The position numbers and the translations under genes are program-made. From Chloroflexota bacterium (GTDB lineage Bacteria; Chloroflexota; UBA11872; UBA12225), in NCBI GenBank assembly GCA_030447525.1, contig JAUJOR010000027.1, positions 1 to 40,330 on the forward strand: a stretch of 40,330 nucleotides of DNA, given 5' to 3'. A model generated the notes under the pieces. That model searched no databases and was not told the origin of the DNA. It was given only the letters and a program-made list of their open reading frames with translations. Shown in pieces: positions 7,401-16,246 of the stretch. The first letter of the stretch is position 1; each line of letters begins with the position of its first letter.

Positions 7401-7988
7401 GCTTGAGCCCTCCTCAGATCAACATGGGGTGAGATTGGCCAAGGCGAGCCGGCGGGGACGTCCCTGGGAGTGCCTAGAGGGTCTAAGAGAGCCCAAGGGA
7501 GACGACACAGGACAGGCAGGCAACCAATATCTACAACGCCCACGTCAGTGTAGCACGTAACTCGCTCCCGGTCCGGCCGTCTCCGGCCAGGGCGTCTCCG
7601 GCCCGCGGACTTCGACTCCCTCGCCGGCCGGATGCCCCGCCTCCAGGCGATGATTGACGTGGGGAGAGGAGGCGTGGCAGTGTAACGGCGGACGGCCTGC
7701 CCTGCAGATCGCTGCCTCGGTTCCTCATAGCGAACAGGTCTACGCCCACCCGCGGGCATGTTTCGGGATCCGGGCGGCGTTCTATTGGTGGCTCCACGGT
7801 ACGCCAGACACGGCAATGAGACTTCAACCTGGTACAAGGGGATAGCCTGGACTCTGGAAACCCGCGCTGCAGCCCTTGGAGCATCGCTCCCTTGATGTAG
7901 CGACGGATGTAGCGACGAAGGACTTGTCCATAGGGACACCGTGCACGCCTGGGTGCGAGACACAGAGACGCAGAATGGAACTAAAGCG
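7401..7988 (+). other. Long leader/intergenic region upstream of aroF
   Basis: No firm gene is present in these 588 bases. On the forward strand, a short frame from TTG 7654 to TAG at about 7845 could encode 63 residues. Codons 7780-7791 read Phe-Tyr-Trp-Trp, about 200 bases upstream of the first enzyme of aromatic amino acid synthesis. A small hairpin GGAGC-ATC-GCTCC lies near 7878-7890, and a direct repeat of GATGTAGCGAC follows near 7895-7917. There is no T-run. An aromatic-responsive attenuator is possible but weakly supported. Confidence 0.25.
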
Positions 7989-9089
7989 ATGATCATCGTC
8001 ATGAAGCAAGGGGCCAGCGAAGGGCAGGTGGCTGAGGTGGTGCAGCGCGTGGAGGCCACCGGCTTCCGGCCCTTCATCAACCCCGGTGTGGAGCGCAAGG
8101 TGATTGCCCTCCTGGGCGAAGTGAACATCGATAAGGTGCAGTTGCTGGATGCGTTCGCCACGATGGACGGGGTGGAACGGGTGCAACTCATCTCCGAGCC
8201 CTATAAGCTGGCGTCCCGCCACACCCACCCCGACCCGCTGAAGATCACCCTTGGGCTGCAGCCGGACGCCCGGCCGGTCACCATCGGGGGCCAGAGCTTG
8301 ACCGTCATGGCAGGCCCTTGCTCGGTAGAGAGCGAGGCGCAGATCATCGGCATCGCCCAGGCGGTGAGCGCGGCCGGGGCCGGGCTCCTGCGTGGAGGGG
8401 CGTTCAAGCCCCGCTCCTCCCCCCACAGCTTCCAGGGGCTGGGCCTGGAAGGGCTCAAGTATCTGGCCGCCGCCCGCGCAGCCACGGGGCTCCCGGTGGT
8501 CACGGAGGTGCTCGACGCGCACGATCTCGAGATCGTCTGCCGCTACGCCGACGTGCTCCAGATTGGGGCGCGCAACATGCAGAACTTCGCCTTGCTGCGC
8601 TACGTTGGGGAGACGCGCCATCCCGTCCTGCTCAAGCGCGGCCCCGGGTCCAAGGTGGCCGACTTCCTGCTCGCCGCCGAGTACATCCTGGCCGGGGGAA
8701 ATCACCAGGTGATGCTGTGCGAGCGGGGGATCATCACCTTCGAGGACAGCACGCGCTACACCACCGATATCAACGCCGTGCCGGTGCTCAAGCGCCAGAC
8801 ACACCTCCCGGTGGTGATCGATCCGAGTCACGCCACCGGAGACGCCGAGTACGTCCCGGCCGTCGCCCTGGCGGGGATCGCCGCCGGGGCCGACGGGCTG
8901 ATCGTGGAGGTGCACCAGGACCCTGCCCACGCCCTCTCCGACGGTAAGCAGTCGCTCAAGCCGGAGCGTTTCTCCACCCTGATGGACCAGCTGCGGCGAC
9001 TGGCCCCCGTCGTCGATCGCACCCTGGAAAGCGCGGCGCCCGGGCAAGCCGGTGTGGAGAGCGCCGGCCGCGTTCCGGTCACCGCCTGA
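7989..9089 (+). CDS. aroF: 3-deoxy-7-phosphoheptulonate synthase (DAHP synthase)
   Basis: A 366-residue DAHP synthase, which condenses phosphoenolpyruvate with erythrose 4-phosphate in the first step of the shikimate pathway in the cytoplasm. It has the N-terminal ferredoxin-like (FXD) regulatory domain, residues 1-70 (MIIVMKQGASEGQVAEVV), typical of the type I-beta AroF/AroA group. The barrel follows, with AGPCSVE, GGAFKPRSSPHSFQGLG, QIGARNMQNF, LLKRGPG, CERGIITFE and VIDPSHATG, all typical substrate- and metal-binding segments. ATG 7989 is preferred to an upstream ATG at 7941 because MIIVMK is where family members start. It is likely monocistronic; the next gene is convergent. The FXD domain in this family can mediate feedback inhibition, but the effector is not evident here. 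Confidence 0.96.
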   Translation: MIIVMKQGASEGQVAEVVQRVEATGFRPFINPGVERKVIALLGEVNIDKVQLLDAFATMDGVERVQLISEPYKLASRHTHPDPLKITLGLQPDARPVTIGGQSLTVMAGPCSVESEAQIIGIAQAVSAAGAGLLRGGAFKPRSSPHSFQGLGLEGLKYLAAARAATGLPVVTEVLDAHDLEIVCRYADVLQIGARNMQNFALLRYVGETRHPVLLKRGPGSKVADFLLAAEYILAGGNHQVMLCERGIITFEDSTRYTTDINAVPVLKRQTHLPVVIDPSHATGDAEYVPAVALAGIAAGADGLIVEVHQDPAHALSDGKQSLKPERFSTLMDQLRRLAPVVDRTLESAAPGQAGVESAGRVPVTA

Positions 9090-9111
9090 GCTCGGAGCCT
9101 GAGTTCGGAGC
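9086..9111 (+). repeat. Two tandem 13-bp repeats overlapping the aroF stop
   Basis: CTGAGCTCGGAGC (9086-9098) is followed directly by CTGAGTTCGGAGC (9099-9111) and a partial CTGACC. The aroF stop codon TGA lies inside the first unit, so this short duplication lies at the very end of the gene. Confidence 0.6.
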
Positions 9112-9238
9112 CTGACCTGGGAGATCGAGGGCCAGCCGCTCAACCCCCAGCGCTCAACCGCTATGGACGAGGCGCCCGCACCCAGCACATCTTGCGGCTA
9201 CCGACGAGACGCCTGCGCCCGGTGCCCTCAGACCCTGC

Positions 9239-9286
9239 CCACGCCCTTGATCGGGCCTGCCCTTGATCGAGCCCACCCTTGATCGA
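9239..9286. repeat. Three tandem 16-bp repeats between convergent genes
   Basis: Three units of about 16 bp, each containing CCCTTGATCG, lie at 9239-9254, 9255-9270 and 9271-9286, between aroF and the reverse-strand mutarotase-family gene. The units share the core CCTTGATCG with few changes. They could influence termination, but no hairpin with a T-run is present. Confidence 0.6.
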
Positions 9287-9310
9287 GCCGGCTGGCCTTG
9301 CGAGCGAACC

Positions 9311-9658
9311 CTACCTGTGCTGGGGCCAGTCCATGTCGAAGACGCACTCCATCTCTGCCCACCACTCGTCTGGGCTGGCCTCCGGGGCGCGCTCCTGCAG
9401 CGTACGCATCAGTCGCTCCCACTCCTGCACCTTTGGGTGGGCCGCATACTCCCCAGACCCACGAGCCGGGTCGTAGTCGTCGGTGGTGGTCATGAGCATG
9501 AACATCCGCCGGCCACGGAGATAGATCTGCATCCCGGTGATCCCTGTGGCACGTAGCTGCGCCAGCACCTCCGGCCACACCGCCCGGTGGTAGCGCTTAT
9601 AGGCGGCGATCTTCTCCGGGTCGTCCTGGAGGAGGAGAGTCCTTGCGTAGGTCTTCAT
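9311..9658 (-). CDS. L-rhamnose mutarotase-family protein
   Basis: A 115-residue protein of the L-rhamnose mutarotase family (DUF718 type), at the usual length of about 105-115 residues. Family features include YKRYHRAVWPEVLAQL with the active-site-type His, the strand ITGMQIYLRGRRMFMLM, and a C-terminal WWAEMECVFDMDW. The enzymes interconvert the anomers of L-rhamnose or a related deoxy sugar. The usual rhaB/rhaA/rhaD genes are absent nearby, so the true sugar may be another deoxyhexose such as fucose. The surrounding isomerase, ribokinase and sugar-binding genes fit sugar scavenging. It ends with TAG. Confidence 0.92.
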   Translation of the reverse strand: MKTYARTLLLQDDPEKIAAYKRYHRAVWPEVLAQLRATGITGMQIYLRGRRMFMLMTTTDDYDPARGSGEYAAHPKVQEWERLMRTLQERAPEASPDEWWAEMECVFDMDWPQHR

Positions 9659-9834
9659 AGCCCGTCCTGCTTACTCGCTGGGAGGGCGTGGCCTGTCCCC
9701 ACCCCACTTGCCGTGCCCACGGCCACGGCCTCTAAGTCACCACTACACAGATCACCTGGTACCAGCCAGAGCAGGGCGCAGCGGGGCAGGCGTACCTGTT
9801 CGCTTAGCCGTCCCCTTAGCCGTCCAGGCAGCGC

Positions 9835-10107
9835 TCAGTGAGTACCTCGGGGCTTGAGCGAGATAGGCACCACCTGAGGGGCGTCATCCGCCGAGTGATC
9901 TGGCTCGGCCACGTAGAGGGCCGTCCCGTCGACGACGACGGTGGCGCTGGGCCCAACTGTGGGGATGCGCTCCCGGGCGGCCGCGAGGGCGATCAGCTCC
10001 TGGTTCCAGGAAATCTCGACCACGTCCTGGCGCTCCAGGGCGTCCAGGTACGCCGGGAGCTGCCACGGCTCCAACCGCGTCACCTCCCCCGCCGGTTCTC
10101 CGGTCAT
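9835..10107 (-). CDS. Hypothetical 90-residue protein
   Basis: I do not recognise this protein. It begins MTGEPAGEVTRLEPWQLPAYLDALERQ, looks helical up to about residue 50, then has a hydrophobic strand pattern (SATVVVDGTALYVAEPD) and a short basic tail. ATG 10107 is supported by GGGAGG about ten bases upstream. It is divergent from the sugar isomerase gene. A 52-60-codon frame upstream would end in a TGA that overlaps this ATG, which might indicate translational coupling, but that small frame has no visible ribosome binding site. Confidence 0.6.
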   Translation of the reverse strand: MTGEPAGEVTRLEPWQLPAYLDALERQDVVEISWNQELIALAAARERIPTVGPSATVVVDGTALYVAEPDHSADDAPQVVPISLKPRGTH

Positions 10108-10401
10108 TCTTGGTAGACCTCCCGCTGAGATGCCTTGACGGCCGCTGCGTGGATGGCTACACGTCCGATCGGGCGAGGGCATCTGTGGCCCCCTTCAGCA
10201 ACCCATGCAGCGATGAGTAATGATGACACGCCACAGGCGGCCTGGCGAACGGCCACCGCCATCACGGGGCCTCGGGAGGGTGCCATCCGCCCGACCGCTC
10301 CGGTAGGGACACGCAGGGGGCGCGGCGGCCAGCGGTGCCGGACACGAGCCGTCGTGCGGGCCCAGGCGGGTGGTCGATCCCTCCGGGCTGATGGGCACCC
10401 T

Positions 10402-10431
10402 GGGACAGGGCGGGCACGGCGGCGCTACCAT
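10402..10431 (+). promoter_or_regulatory. Promoter giving a probably leaderless mRNA for the sugar isomerase gene
   Basis: TACCAT at 10426-10431 is a good -10 element, with GGGACA at 10402-10407 as a modest -35 (18-base spacer). Exactly seven bases separate the -10 from ATG 10439, so transcription would start at or next to the start codon. No Shine-Dalgarno sequence precedes this ATG. The 10108-10401 stretch holds no supported gene. Confidence 0.5.
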
Positions 10432-10438
10432 CATGCCC

Positions 10439-11311
10439 ATGCCAAACCACGTCATCGTCTCCACGCTCGGCTGGTCGCGACGTCCGCTGGAGGAAGCCAT
10501 CGCCGGGATCGCCGGCCTGGACTTTGGGCAGGTTGACCTGGCGGTGCATGAAGGTTGGGCCCACGTCAACCCGTCGGAGCTGGTGGCCGGCGGGCCGGCG
10601 CGCGTCCGGCAGGAGGCCGAGCGTATCCGCGAGCTGATCCGCCGGCATGAGATGAAGCGCGTGGCGGCCTTTAACGTGGGGCTCCGGGCGGACAGCCCGG
10701 CAGAGGAGCGCCGCCGCCTGGGAGCGGTCTGCGACCTCGCAGCCGCGCTGGAGGTGCCGGTGATCACGCTAGGGGCGTCTTCTCGGGGCACGCCCCTGGA
10801 GGACGAGATCGCCCGGCTGCAGGCCCTGCTCCCTGAGGCCGCGGGACGTGGCGTGACCTTGACGCTGGAGACACACACCAGGCAGCTTACGGAGCACCCG
10901 GCGGCGGCGGCCCGTCTCTGCGAGGCGCTCCCGGGTCTGGGTCTCACGCTGGACGCCAGCCATTATCACGCCGGTCCAAATGCGGGCGCCGACTACGCCT
11001 CCGTGCTGCCGTATGTGCGGCACGTGCACCTGCGGGACGCGGGCGCGGACTGGGAGCACATCCAGGTGCCACCGGGCACTGGACTGGTGGACTTCGGCCA
11101 GATCGTGAGACAGCTCCATGGCATCGGTTACGGCGGCAAGTTTGCCATCGAGTACATCGACTCGATCCCCATCGCCCCCGGACCGCGTGCCGGGGAGCCG
11201 GCGCGCCGGCCCGGCGCGCCGGGCGACATCCCGAGCAACATCAGCCTCATGCGGGACGTCTTTGTGGCCGCGGAGCGGGAGTCGGGGATCGTCCGTGCCC
11301 CGGCCACCTGA
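10439..11311 (+). CDS. Sugar phosphate isomerase/epimerase (TIM barrel, AP-endonuclease-2 fold)
   Basis: A 290-residue xylose-isomerase-like TIM-barrel protein. The expected metal ligands are present in order: Glu in TLETHT (about residue 144), Asp and His in LDASHYH (about 172), His in HVHLRD (about 196) and Glu in FAIEYIDS (about 238). Relatives isomerise or epimerise ketoses, inositols or related sugars; the substrate is not predictable here. ATG 10439 is preferred over ATG 10433 because it lies seven bases after a -10 box. The C-terminal part contains a short Pro/Ala/Gly insertion near residues 250-265. The gene ends 25 bases from the stop of the convergent histidine kinase. Confidence 0.85.
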   Translation: MPNHVIVSTLGWSRRPLEEAIAGIAGLDFGQVDLAVHEGWAHVNPSELVAGGPARVRQEAERIRELIRRHEMKRVAAFNVGLRADSPAEERRRLGAVCDLAAALEVPVITLGASSRGTPLEDEIARLQALLPEAAGRGVTLTLETHTRQLTEHPAAAARLCEALPGLGLTLDASHYHAGPNAGADYASVLPYVRHVHLRDAGADWEHIQVPPGTGLVDFGQIVRQLHGIGYGGKFAIEYIDSIPIAPGPRAGEPARRPGAPGDIPSNISLMRDVFVAAERESGIVRAPAT

Positions 11312-11335
11312 GGCGAGAGCCGGGCCAGGGTAGCG

Positions 11336-13753
11336 CTACGTAGATGGCGGCGTGCTCGCGCGCCGATCCCTCCACTGGCCGGGCTGTTCTGTGCTGTACG
11401 AGCTTACCGGCTGACACGTCGCTTCTGGTGCCAGATCCTCACCGGTGGGCCTAGCGCCGGTCCCGCTCCAGGGTAGCTTGCCTCTCCCCGTGGCAAAGGC
11501 ATGGCTTTCTGCCCCGGCGTAGTTCCCGGCGACGCCTCGGGGCGCCGTGCCGGGGCCCGGCATGGCCGGGGCCAGGTCCAGGCCGGCATCACCGTGAGTG
11601 GCGCCGTCAGGCACCGCCTCTCCCAGCGGCCGGCCCTCAAGCGTGGCCTGTGCTGGCCGCAGCTGGGCCGCGGCGGCCGGCACCTCGAACCAGAAGCGGG
11701 CCCCCTGACCGGGGGTGCTGACCAGACCGACGCGCCCGCCCTGGGCCTCGATCAAGGCTTTGACTACCGCCAGGCCGATGCCGGTGCCGCGGGCGAGGTT
11801 GAGCTCCACCACCTGGGTGGCCCGGTAGAACTTCTCCCACACCTTGGGCTGCTCTTCCACCGGGATCCCCGGGCCGCGGTCTTCGACCTCTACTCGTACC
11901 ACCCGACCGCCGGGCCGGGCACGAACCGTGATGGGTCCCTCCGGGGCGTACTTCAGGGCGTTCTCTACCAGGTTCGAGACCACCTGTACTACGCGCGGGT
12001 GGTCGGCGTGCGCCGGGAGACAAGCCGGCACGTCCCAGGAGACTCGCTCGCCCCCCGGCTGACGCTGGATGCCGTCGCGCACCTCGTAGAGCACGGGAGC
12101 GAGGTCGAGGTCCACCGGCTGCACCAGCACCTCGCCTCGCTGCAGGCGGGCAAAGTCCAGGATGTCTTGAATCAGGCGTACGAGCTGGCCTGAGGCGATG
12201 TGGATACGATCGGCGGTATCTCGCACCGCCTTGACGTCCATGGAGTGGGCGCGCGACTCCAGCCATTGGGAGTAACCGTCGATCACCGTCAGGGGGGTAC
12301 GCAGTTCGTGAGACACGGTAGAAAGAAACTCGTTCTTGAGCCGGTCGACTTCCAGCAAGGCCGCCGCTTCGGCTTCCCGCTTGGCCAGTTCCTCGCTCTG
12401 GCGGGCCAGCTCCACCAGGGCCTCCTGTCGAGAGGCGACGGCATCCCGGCGGGCTACCTCCAGCCGAGCGCGCTCCAGGGCCGCGCCGGCCTGGGCGGCC
12501 AGGGCCCGTACCAAGGCCAGGTCGGTGGGGCCGAAGAGCCCGGGCCGGTGATGGGTGACCCGGATGCTCCCGATGTCCCGGCCGGCGGCCCTGACCGGGA
12601 CGCTGATAGACGAGCCCGGGGCGCCGCCGACGAGCCGGCCGTCGCCGGCACCGGCCGCGCCCCCGGGGGTGGCCCCTTCCTTTGCCGCAGCCACCCCGTC
12701 CGCTCCCGGATAGGGCAAGCGTTTCTCGAGTTGCCCCTCGCCGTTGATCACCAGCTCCACGACGGTGTGCTCGCCGTCCTGGGGGCCGAAGATGCGGGCG
12801 ACACCTTGCTCGCCGCCCAGCAGAGAGATGGCCCCGCGGAGCAACGCCTCCAGGGCGTCCAGGAGGTCTGAGGCAGCGCCGACGCGGGCCAGGGTTGCCG
12901 CCAGGTGCTCCGCCTGTTCCGCCCGCCGGCGCTCTGTCTCCATGGCCACGGTGGCCTGCTCTACCAGGCGGAGGTTTCGCCGCAAAGAGAGGTAGATCCC
13001 GGCGGCCGGGAAGACCATGATCAGGGGGGCCCATGGGTAGTGGATAGAGGCCAGGGCGGCCATCAGTCCGATAAGAAAGAGACCCGCCGATTCCAGGGCG
13101 TCCAATCGCCAGGCGGAATGCCACACGGCCAGCGGGCTTTGCCCGCGCTGCAGACCCACCATCGTGGACACCAGCAGACCGCTGGCGAGGTACATTGTGC
13201 TGGTGGCGGCCGGGATGGCCCACAGGTTGGCCCACTTGTTGAGAGGGGCCGGGGCCCAATGCGGGATGATGCTGAAATAGACCAGTCCGCCGAGGCCGGT
13301 GGCGAGCATCAACTGGCCGGTTTCGAAGAGTGACTGGCGCACACTGCGTAAGGGCCGGCCCGACCTCGAGTGCCGGCGCAGGGCAAAGGTGACCTGCCCC
13401 AGCGCCTGGCTCACGCCGACGAGGACCATCGCCGCCGGCGGGCCGAGGAGCAGGAGGCCGGTGAAGTACACCCCAATTGAGATATCGATCTTGTACTGTG
13501 GAGTAAGGGTCAGCGGGAAATGCTGCGCAGCCACGGCCAGGACGATGAGCGTGGTCACCTGAGTGTAGTCGGCGGGCAATGGTCCCTTCCAGGCCCGCGC
13601 CCAGTACACCAGCAGGGCGCCGGCAGCCAGGAGGACGAGCCAGAGGTACTCCCGCGTGGCAATGCGCGCACCCAGCGGCAAGCGCTCTCTGCCCCCCGGC
13701 CCGGCCGGCGGCCGATACAGCTTGGGACGTCCCCCGACGATCGTCCGGCTCAC
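11336..13753 (-). CDS. Membrane-bound GAF-domain sensor histidine kinase
   Basis: An 805-residue sensor kinase. Residues about 35-275 form a multi-helix membrane domain of about seven or eight segments, of the MASE type. A short coiled coil (about 275-300) leads into a GAF-like domain (about 290-440) containing a Gly/Ala-rich insertion. A second coiled coil precedes the HisKA dimerisation domain with SHELRTP, phosphoacceptor His near residue 480. The ATPase domain shows the N box NLVENALKYAP, the G1 box DRGPGIP and the G2 box GTGIGLAV. About 110 residues of low-complexity tail follow. It starts with GTG 13753 and ends with TAG. No response regulator gene is adjacent, so it is an orphan kinase. 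The signal is unknown. Confidence 0.93.
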   Translation of the reverse strand: MSRTIVGGRPKLYRPPAGPGGRERLPLGARIATREYLWLVLLAAGALLVYWARAWKGPLPADYTQVTTLIVLAVAAQHFPLTLTPQYKIDISIGVYFTGLLLLGPPAAMVLVGVSQALGQVTFALRRHSRSGRPLRSVRQSLFETGQLMLATGLGGLVYFSIIPHWAPAPLNKWANLWAIPAATSTMYLASGLLVSTMVGLQRGQSPLAVWHSAWRLDALESAGLFLIGLMAALASIHYPWAPLIMVFPAAGIYLSLRRNLRLVEQATVAMETERRRAEQAEHLAATLARVGAASDLLDALEALLRGAISLLGGEQGVARIFGPQDGEHTVVELVINGEGQLEKRLPYPGADGVAAAKEGATPGGAAGAGDGRLVGGAPGSSISVPVRAAGRDIGSIRVTHHRPGLFGPTDLALVRALAAQAGAALERARLEVARRDAVASRQEALVELARQSEELAKREAEAAALLEVDRLKNEFLSTVSHELRTPLTVIDGYSQWLESRAHSMDVKAVRDTADRIHIASGQLVRLIQDILDFARLQRGEVLVQPVDLDLAPVLYEVRDGIQRQPGGERVSWDVPACLPAHADHPRVVQVVSNLVENALKYAPEGPITVRARPGGRVVRVEVEDRGPGIPVEEQPKVWEKFYRATQVVELNLARGTGIGLAVVKALIEAQGGRVGLVSTPGQGARFWFEVPAAAAQLRPAQATLEGRPLGEAVPDGATHGDAGLDLAPAMPGPGTAPRGVAGNYAGAESHAFATGRGKLPWSGTGARPTGEDLAPEATCQPVSSYSTEQPGQWRDRRASTPPST

Positions 13754-14111
13754 GCCACACCTGACTCGAAGCGCCCCGTCACCACACGGTCGGTGGCATG
13801 GGTGGCACCGCCAACCTGCACCCTCCTGGCCACGTCCACCAGCCGCCGGTACACCAGGCCAATAACGCGTATCACTCTACGCTCCTACCACTGCAACGTC
13901 GGTTTCCAGATCAACATGCGCCATCCCGTGTATCCGAGGAAGTGTCGTTGCAGTGCTACGGTGCCTGTGAGCGAACCGAGGTGGGGCCGCGTACTATCCC
14001 GGGCTCCACTTGAGCCGAGGTGGCAACGGATCCCGCCGCCCGGCGTCTCCTGCGGGCTCGAGCCGGTGTGCTCCGGTACCTCTGCCAACTCCCGTACTTC
14101 AAGGATAGTAC
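13754..14111. other. Intergenic region with a long inverted repeat
   Basis: No gene is supported in these 358 bases between the histidine kinase start and the ribokinase stop, both on the reverse strand. CACTGCAACG (13889-13898) is the exact reverse complement of CGTTGCAGTG (13946-13955), so a 10-bp stem with a 47-base loop can form. Two copies of CCGAGGTGG follow on the forward strand, one continuing GGCCGCG and the other CAACGGATCCCG. They resemble the conserved T-box antiterminator sequence, but no forward gene lies downstream. Confidence 0.4.
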
Positions 14112-15050
14112 TCAACTTGCCGCGCTGCCGAAGAGACGCTCCACAACCGAGCGCCGGGGCAAGGAGGGACCGGCCCCCAGCTCGGTGACCGCCAGCGCGC
14201 CGGCGGCGCTGGCGAAGCGCGCCGCCTCGGGCAGAGTGCGTCCCTCTCCCAGGGCGACGGCCAGGGCGCCGCAAAAGGCATCCCCGGCCGCCGTCGTGTC
14301 CACCGCCTGCACGGCAAAGGGGACGATGCGGTGTACGCCGGAAGGGCCGACCAGCAGGGCCCCCCGCGCCCCGAGCGTGAGCAAGACCGTCCCCACACCA
14401 CGCGCCAGCAAGACCTGGGCGGCCCGGATTGCCTGTCCCTCGGTTGTCGTCTCTATGCCGCTGAGCTGGTGCGCCTCCGTCTCATTCGGCGTCAGGACAT
14501 CTACCAGGCCCAGGAGCGCGTCCGGCAGGTCACAGGCCGGGGCAGGGTTGAGCAGGACGCTCGCCCCGGCCCCCTTGGCAATCCGCGCGGCTGCAAGGGA
14601 GGCCGTCGTGGGCGTCTCCAGCTGCAGCATGAGCACGCCGGCCCCCTTCAGGGCCGGCGTCGCCCGCTCTACGTCGGCCACGCCCAGGGCCATGTTGGCC
14701 TGCGGGACAACGATGATGCTGTTCGTCCCGTCCGGCTCGACGACGATCCCGGCCACGCCCGTACCATGATGCGGGTCGACCGCCAGGTACTGCACCGACA
14801 CACCATCCCCCTCGAGGGTGGCCCGCACGGTCTGACCAAAGGCGTCGGCCCCGATCCGCCCGACCATGGACACCAGCCCCCCGAGGCGAGCGGCCGCCAG
14901 GGCCTGGTTGGCCCCCTTGCCGCCGGGGAAGACGGCGAAGCTGGCGCCCGTCAGGGTCTCACCGGGGCCGGGGCGGCGGGGGGCGCCGAACACCAGATCC
15001 ACGTTGCAGCTCCCCACGACGACCACGCGTGCCGGCCGTTGCCCGCCCAT
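14112..15050 (-). CDS. rbsK: Ribokinase (PfkB family)
   Basis: A 312-residue PfkB-family sugar kinase at the normal length of ribokinase. It has the N-terminal VVVGSCNVDLVF, the first PfkB signature region FPGGKGANQALAAARLGG (about residues 40-57), the substrate region GRIGADAFGQ, and the second signature DTTAAGDAFCGAL with the catalytic Asp near residue 256 and the anion hole before it. The ribokinase-type NxDxV and GGKGANQA motifs favour ribose over fructose or adenosine. It phosphorylates D-ribose with ATP in the cytoplasm. ATG 15050 has a strong GGGAGGGAAG Shine-Dalgarno sequence. No rbsABC or rbsD is adjacent, so the gene stands alone. It ends with TGA. Confidence 0.93.
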   Translation of the reverse strand: MGGQRPARVVVVGSCNVDLVFGAPRRPGPGETLTGASFAVFPGGKGANQALAAARLGGLVSMVGRIGADAFGQTVRATLEGDGVSVQYLAVDPHHGTGVAGIVVEPDGTNSIIVVPQANMALGVADVERATPALKGAGVLMLQLETPTTASLAAARIAKGAGASVLLNPAPACDLPDALLGLVDVLTPNETEAHQLSGIETTTEGQAIRAAQVLLARGVGTVLLTLGARGALLVGPSGVHRIVPFAVQAVDTTAAGDAFCGALAVALGEGRTLPEAARFASAAGALAVTELGAGPSLPRRSVVERLFGSAAS

Positions 15051-15063
15051 CTCACTTCCCTCC

Positions 15064-15089
15064 CTGTCCGACTGCCTGTCTGTCCGACT
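15064..15089 (-). promoter_or_regulatory. Direct repeat just upstream of ribokinase
   Basis: The decamer CTGTCCGACT (forward-strand reading) occurs at 15064-15073 and 15080-15089, 16 bases apart, 14-39 bases before the ribokinase start. The position and spacing fit a regulatory site. The rest of the gap up to about 15480 holds no supported gene; a CAAGTGGG repeat near 15220-15240 is the only other pattern I noticed. Confidence 0.35.
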
Positions 15090-15483
15090 CGACTGTCTGT
15101 ATGGCTCTCGCACGGCCCCTGAAGTCTCAGGTCTCGCCGCCGCCCCACCAGACGCTACCCGCGGCCCGCTGTCCTTCTTGCCTCTGCCGGGCCGCGCACG
15201 CCCCCACGAGTCTGAGCATCTCAAGTGGGGGCAACGCAAGTGGGACTGTTGTGCCCGGCGGGGCACCGGCAGGGCATGCACTCGGAAGGCCGTACCGCCC
15301 GGCCGGTGGAACCATGGGGCGTATTCTCACCATCGCACATCAGGTGGAACCGTCTCGTCGGCGATCATCCGGTGCCCGCCTTCGATGCTAAGATAGCCGC
15401 CGCGTATACGGTCGCCGTCGGGGATCCGGCGACCGGCCCACACGGGGAGGAAGGCGAGGCACAGGGCTATCAGCGGGACCAGC

Positions 15484-16225
15484 ATAGGGTCCATCAAGGC
15501 CAGCGGCGACACGTCCCGCAAGCGGCCCCAGCCCCGGCGTGCGACGCGGCGCTGGCTGCTGGCGGTCGGAGGGGGGGCGCTGTCCCTGGCGTCCTGCGCC
15601 CCGGGGGCGCCCTCCGGCGGTGAAGGTGCACCGGCGTCGGCCGCGCCGGTGACCATCCGGCTGGGGGAGCGGGCCTCCGCCGAGAAGCAGGCCTTTGACA
15701 ACCGCCTGCCGCCGTTCGCCGAAAAGTTCCCCCACATCAAGGTGGAGCGCGAGGTCATCGCCGGTGACATGATCGAGGCGTTGAAGACGATGGCGGCGAG
15801 CAACACCCTGCCAGACAACGTCCACGCCTACGCCTGCGGGCAGCAGTACCATACCGTCGCCCTCGGCGGGGCCTTCCGCAACATCGAGAGCAGGATCGCT
15901 CGGGACAAGCTCGACCTCAAGGCCTGGTTCCCGGAGATGATCGACATCATGCGCGTCGATAGCAAGCTCTTCGGTCCGCCGTTCAAGGGTCAGGTGCCTC
16001 AACCACCCCCAGTACTCACGGCAGATGCAGAAGGCGCAGCTGGATTCGGTGACGCAGATCAAGGAGCCCTGGGTCACGCCGTACAACTTCCGCGCTTCAG
16101 CGGTGTACAAGGTTCGTGATGACGCCGTGACCAAGATCCCCCTGGGCGAGGCCAAGGCCGAGCCCGGCTACCTACGCGAGCTCAATCGAGAAATGCAGGT
16201 CATTCTGGACCTGCCGCGACAATAG
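15484..16225 (+). pseudogene. Remnant of an ABC sugar-binding lipoprotein, no start codon and middle deleted
   Basis: The left part encodes a Tat-like lipoprotein signal, RRATRRWLLAVGGG and a LASC lipobox with Cys at 15595-15597. It continues into mature binding-protein sequence (EKQAFDNRLPPFAEKFPHIKVE). There is no ATG, GTG or TTG in that frame between an in-frame TAG at 15394-15396 and GTG 15649, which lies after the signal. Near 15985-15995 the frame changes. From there the +1 frame reads HPQYSRQMQKAQLD to VILDLPRQ and stops at TAG 16225, which looks like a binding-protein C-terminus. About 190 residues remain of the usual 430-480, so the central 250-300 residues appear to be missing. The DegT gene starts 21 bases after the end. 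Confidence 0.7.
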
Positions 16226-16246
16226 ACAATAGTGGAAAGGTCATCG

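Noticed and set aside
10104..10286. Small reverse-strand gene whose TGA overlaps the ATG at 10107
   Set aside because: The overlap is attractive, but no ribosome binding site precedes either ATG and the product has no recognisable feature; it cannot be separated from chance.
11637..13760. A 707-codon reverse-strand frame overlapping the membrane histidine kinase
   Set aside because: Its product is almost all Arg, Gly, Pro and Ala, whereas the overlapping frame has membrane helices and all kinase motifs.
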